Positions 22,960 to 25,845 of a stretch of 25,845 nucleotides of DNA are shown piece by piece. Within the stretch, counting starts at the first letter, position 1, and each line of letters begins with the position of its first letter. Source of the stretch: a virus. Made by a program: the position numbers and the translations under genes. Below the pieces are notes generated by a model, which worked only from the letters and a program-made list of their open reading frames with translations, had not been told where the DNA came from and searched no databases. The DNA lies in the IMG/VR virus record IMGVR_UViG_3300028864_000089, positions 1 to 25,845 of that record, one strand, 5' to 3'.

Positions 22960-25488
22960 ATGGCTACAACTGACGAACTACTATCTGAGATGCTCGAAAT
23001 GATGCGTGGTGGCACCGGCCTGTCTGGGGGTAGTTATCCACCACGAGACGGTCCTTCTCCTGAAGGTGTGACTAAACGTTTCACTCAGCTTGAAGCAGTT
23101 ATTAAAAACGCAGAAGCAGCTCACAAGCATCTCACAGAAAACATCAAGGACAATTCTGACGAATTTGCTCTAGCTAGCAAACTTCAAGGTCAACAACAAC
23201 TCAATTTGATTGCTCTGAATAAAGCATTTAAGGAAGGCAAAATATCTGCTGATAAGTACCGCCAAGAACTAGGCAAGTTAGAGCGTGAAGTCGAAGATCT
23301 TGGCGATGTGATGGGCGACCTTAACGATCAGTCGAACAAAGCGTTAAAGAAACAAATTGAAAAGGGCAAAAAAGACGCGGATGCATTAAAAAAATACGAC
23401 GAGCTAACAAAATCTATCAAAGGGTTGATGACAGTCTCGGGGTCAGTTAAGCTTGCATTTGCTGGGTTGAATGCAGTAGGTGCAACTGCTGGTAAATTTG
23501 TGTCGGGCATACAAAATAATGCCTCTGGGATGGAATTGTCGTCGGGTATTATGACAGCTAGCATTGATGCTGCTGGCAGTGCTGGTAAGATGGCAGGTGA
23601 TGCAATAGGGACTGTTGGTGGAGCCATGACTACCGCAGGCGGTAAGGTAAAATATTTAGGCCTAGCTGTTGCTGGTGCAGGTATGTTGATTAGTGGTTTT
23701 TCTGACAGCCTGTCTAAGTTAGCAAAGTTTGGGGTTAATGTCCTGCAAAAAGAAGTAGAGAAAACGATTAAGAGCTTCAATGATGCTTCGTCAGCGGGAG
23801 CATTATTTACTGACGGCATGACCGGGATGCGTAATGCATCAGGGGATGCAGGATTAACAGTAGAACAATTTTCTGGGGTGTTAAAATCTCATTCGTCGAC
23901 GATAGCTGCTGCTGGATTAGGGGTATCAGACGGCGCTAAAAAAATGGGAGCTGCCTTAAAAGCTGGTGGTAATCCGATGCGAGATCAACTGTTAAATTTA
24001 GGGTATAGCTTTGAGGAGCAAGCAGGTCTAGTAGCAGAGACTATGCAGCGTATGAAAGGATCAACAGTTGGACCGCTAGGATCGAGCAATGCTGTTATTG
24101 CTGAACAGACGCAAAAATACGCAGAAAATCTTCGAGTAATAACAGCAATTACAGGAGAAGATGCTAAGAAAAAATCAGAAGCAGTTAAGCAGCAGATGAA
24201 CCAGTTAGCGTTTCAACAAAAGCTAGCACAAAAGTCTCCAGAACAGCAAGCTGCTATTGGTAGAGCAATGGAAAACATGTCTGACATTCAACGTAAGAAT
24301 TTTATGGACATGGTAAATTTTGGTAGTGTTATTAACCGAGAAGGTGCAGTATTTAACTCGGCTAGCGCAGGAATGCGAGATATGACGTTGCAATCGCTTA
24401 GCGATTACAATAACGGAATAATGGACGAGCACACAGAACGAGCCAATCAGGCTAAGAACGGTGAGCAAGTGCAGAAAGATATGCTAGCTAACACTTCTAT
24501 CGCAACCGCAGGCGCTGCAGGATTAGGAGGACTAGTTGGTGGACTAGCAGAGTCTATGGGGAAAGAATTGCAGTACCGTATTGCTTGGACTAAGGAAGCA
24601 CAAGCTAATGCTGAAAAAGGTGTAGCAGGTCAAAAAACTACTACAGACGATTTAACTGCTGGAGTACATTCTGCAGCGATTGCGGCTCAAGGGTTAGCGG
24701 TTGATTTACAAACAACGTTGACTCCAGCGATTAAGGCGTATGCAAAGGTTGCTGCTGAAATTCTAGAAGGAGTTAAAAAGCAATTAGAAGACTTAGGGTT
24801 AGGTAGTAAAGATAAAAGTGCTGATAAAAAAGTCACTGACGATTTAGGTAAAGATGTTTCTAAGGTAGGCCTCGGGTTAGCAGCAGTTGGTGCAGGTCTA
24901 TTTGTGTTAGGTGGATTAGCTACTGCAACGGGCATCGGTGCAGCAGCTGGAGTTCCGATGATGGCATACGGCGGAAGTATGGTTAGCGGTGGGTTAACCA
25001 CCGCTACTGTAGGCGGTGGTATATCTGCATTAGGTTACGCTAACGGTGGCATATCCTCTGGCTCACCAGATGGTCACCTAGAAAAACTTCACGGCACTGA
25101 ACTGATTGTGCCGATGGTAGGTGGATCACTCGATATGGCGTCACAGGGGTACGCCGACTTGATGAAGACAATGGACAAAACTAGTTTGCCGTCATCGTCA
25201 ACAGTGACTAATATGTCTAGTAGTGCATCAAGCACTAGCATGATTTCAAACATTATGCAAAAACTGTCTATAATGCCAGCCGAAACTGCGGCTGCATCGG
25301 CAGTAATGAACCCTACTTCAACAAACAGTTCAGATTCAAGCACCTTAACAGAGCTAAAGAAAATCAGCGAAATCATATCTGAATCAGTTAAGACATCAGA
25401 ACAAACATTAGCAGCGCAACAGCAATTAGTGTCATTAGCAGGCGATCAAATCCGTGCTCTAGACATTTTAAGTAAGCATATGTCCTAA
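22960..25488 (+). CDS. Tail tape measure protein
   Basis: 842 residues. Residues about 45-160 are charged coiled coil (LEAVIKNAEAAHKHLTENIK, LGKLEREVEDLGDVMGDLND). Long Ala/Gly-rich helical stretches follow, with a hydrophobic segment near 210-240 and another near 640-690. At residues 693-719 is the motif YANGGISSGSPDGHLEKLHG then TELIVP, a signature near the C-terminus of many phage tape measure proteins (GGI-x-x-G-x-x-G-x-L-x-x-L-H-G-T-E-x-x-V-P). T4 gp29 (590 residues) is the functional equivalent. The length sets the tail length, so this phage should have a somewhat longer tail than T4 if the rule holds. Its neighbour across the divergent promoter is the putative tail chaperone pair, which fits the usual pairing of chaperone and tape measure. 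Confidence 0.85.
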   Translation: MATTDELLSEMLEMMRGGTGLSGGSYPPRDGPSPEGVTKRFTQLEAVIKNAEAAHKHLTENIKDNSDEFALASKLQGQQQLNLIALNKAFKEGKISADKYRQELGKLEREVEDLGDVMGDLNDQSNKALKKQIEKGKKDADALKKYDELTKSIKGLMTVSGSVKLAFAGLNAVGATAGKFVSGIQNNASGMELSSGIMTASIDAAGSAGKMAGDAIGTVGGAMTTAGGKVKYLGLAVAGAGMLISGFSDSLSKLAKFGVNVLQKEVEKTIKSFNDASSAGALFTDGMTGMRNASGDAGLTVEQFSGVLKSHSSTIAAAGLGVSDGAKKMGAALKAGGNPMRDQLLNLGYSFEEQAGLVAETMQRMKGSTVGPLGSSNAVIAEQTQKYAENLRVITAITGEDAKKKSEAVKQQMNQLAFQQKLAQKSPEQQAAIGRAMENMSDIQRKNFMDMVNFGSVINREGAVFNSASAGMRDMTLQSLSDYNNGIMDEHTERANQAKNGEQVQKDMLANTSIATAGAAGLGGLVGGLAESMGKELQYRIAWTKEAQANAEKGVAGQKTTTDDLTAGVHSAAIAAQGLAVDLQTTLTPAIKAYAKVAAEILEGVKKQLEDLGLGSKDKSADKKVTDDLGKDVSKVGLGLAAVGAGLFVLGGLATATGIGAAAGVPMMAYGGSMVSGGLTTATVGGGISALGYANGGISSGSPDGHLEKLHGTELIVPMVGGSLDMASQGYADLMKTMDKTSLPSSSTVTNMSSSASSTSMISNIMQKLSIMPAETAAASAVMNPTSTNSSDSSTLTELKKISEIISESVKTSEQTLAAQQQLVSLAGDQIRALDILSKHMS

Positions 25489-25491
25489 TTG

Positions 25492-25499
25492 GATAAATA
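25492..25499 (+). promoter_or_regulatory. T4-type late promoter element before gp20
   Basis: GATAAATA lies 18 nt before the portal ATG and starts 3 nt after the tape measure stop. AAGGA (25506-25510) is the ribosome site. It lets portal and head genes to the right be transcribed separately. Confidence 0.75.
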
Positions 25500-25517
25500 A
25501 CACACAAGGAACAACAA

Positions 25518-25845
25518 ATGGCCGGATGGAAAAAGCACTTTAAGGCAGCAAACTTAGGCGGAAACGTTAGCCCTATTCACGGCGGGCGCGACACTACATC
25601 AGTAGCCTCCGCATCCTTTGGCTTCAAAAATTATCAAAGTCACCTGCCAGATGTCTATATCGGGCACCCAAATCGTATTGAACGATACAATCAGTATGAG
25701 CAAATGGATGCTGATAGTGAAGTCAACGCAGCGTTAGACATCCTAGCTGAATTTTCAACGCAGAAAAACACAGAAAACAACACGGCGTTCCATATTGACT
25801 TCCACGAAACACCGACTGACAACGAAATCAAGATTGTTAAAGAAC
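25518..25845 (+). CDS. 20: Portal vertex protein gp20, 5' part only
   Basis: 109 codons are visible before the window ends (T4 gp20 is 524 residues). The segment SHLPDVYIGHPNRIERYNQY followed by EQMDADSEVNAALDILAEF and STQ is the highly conserved N-terminal block of T4-type portal proteins. gp20 forms the dodecameric ring at one capsid vertex through which DNA is packaged and to which the tail joins. It starts a rightward late gene set that probably continues with 21, 22 and 23 outside the window. Confidence 0.95.
   Translation, partial: MAGWKKHFKAANLGGNVSPIHGGRDTTSVASASFGFKNYQSHLPDVYIGHPNRIERYNQYEQMDADSEVNAALDILAEFSTQKNTENNTAFHIDFHETPTDNEIKIVKE

Overview
This window is part of the genome of a T4-superfamily contractile-tailed phage (a myovirus). 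The evidence is a nearly continuous set of recognisable T4-type proteins: baseplate wedge gp53, gp25 and gp6, hub gp5, a gp48-like tube protein, late sigma factor gp55, recombination nuclease subunits gp47 and gp46, a gp26-like baseplate/tail-assembly protein, a tail tape measure protein and the start of portal gp20. The closely packed structural genes (25, 6 and a giant wedge protein in a row, with gp53 and gp5 upstream), the enlarged gp6 and the giant protein resemble the marine or 'exo-T-even' T4-like phages more than the enterobacterial T-evens. The host cannot be read from the sequence, and no tRNA or metabolic gene was seen.

Layout. (1) Positions 1-15598 form one leftward late block: gp48-like, gp53, an 1133-residue hub-associated protein, gp5, gp25, gp6 and a giant protein of at least 1637 residues that runs off the left edge. 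(2) Positions 15599-15811 are a compact control region with a good sigma70 promoter bracketed by two perfect inverted repeats. (3) Positions 15812-20805 run rightward: an enlarged gp55, gp47, gp46, a histone-H1/Hc1-like small basic protein, an unknown 110-residue protein and a PD-(D/E)XK nuclease of resolvase type. (4) Positions 20806-21561 hold no convincing gene but many hairpins, and are a candidate for a large structured non-coding RNA. (5) A small DUF5710-like gene ends at a bidirectional terminator at about 21798-21825. (6) The leftward gp26-like gene and a small downstream gene are joined by a perfect in-phase -1 slippery heptamer. (7) The rightward tape measure gene and portal gp20 run to the right edge.

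How it works together. Early-type sigma70-like promoters precede gp55 and gp47/46. Six copies of a T4-like late element, here [C/G]ATAAATA, precede the structural genes and the Hc1-like gene. The likely order is therefore: host polymerase makes gp55 and the recombination proteins, then gp55-programmed polymerase turns on wedge, hub, tail and portal genes. Two of the late elements form one near-palindrome (22912-22933) that fires in both directions, coupling the putative tail-assembly chaperone pair to the tape measure protein.

Strongest leads: the predicted gp26 frameshift fusion with the divergent promoter palindrome, the roughly 750-bp structured region, the rearranged gp5 and the enlarged gp55.
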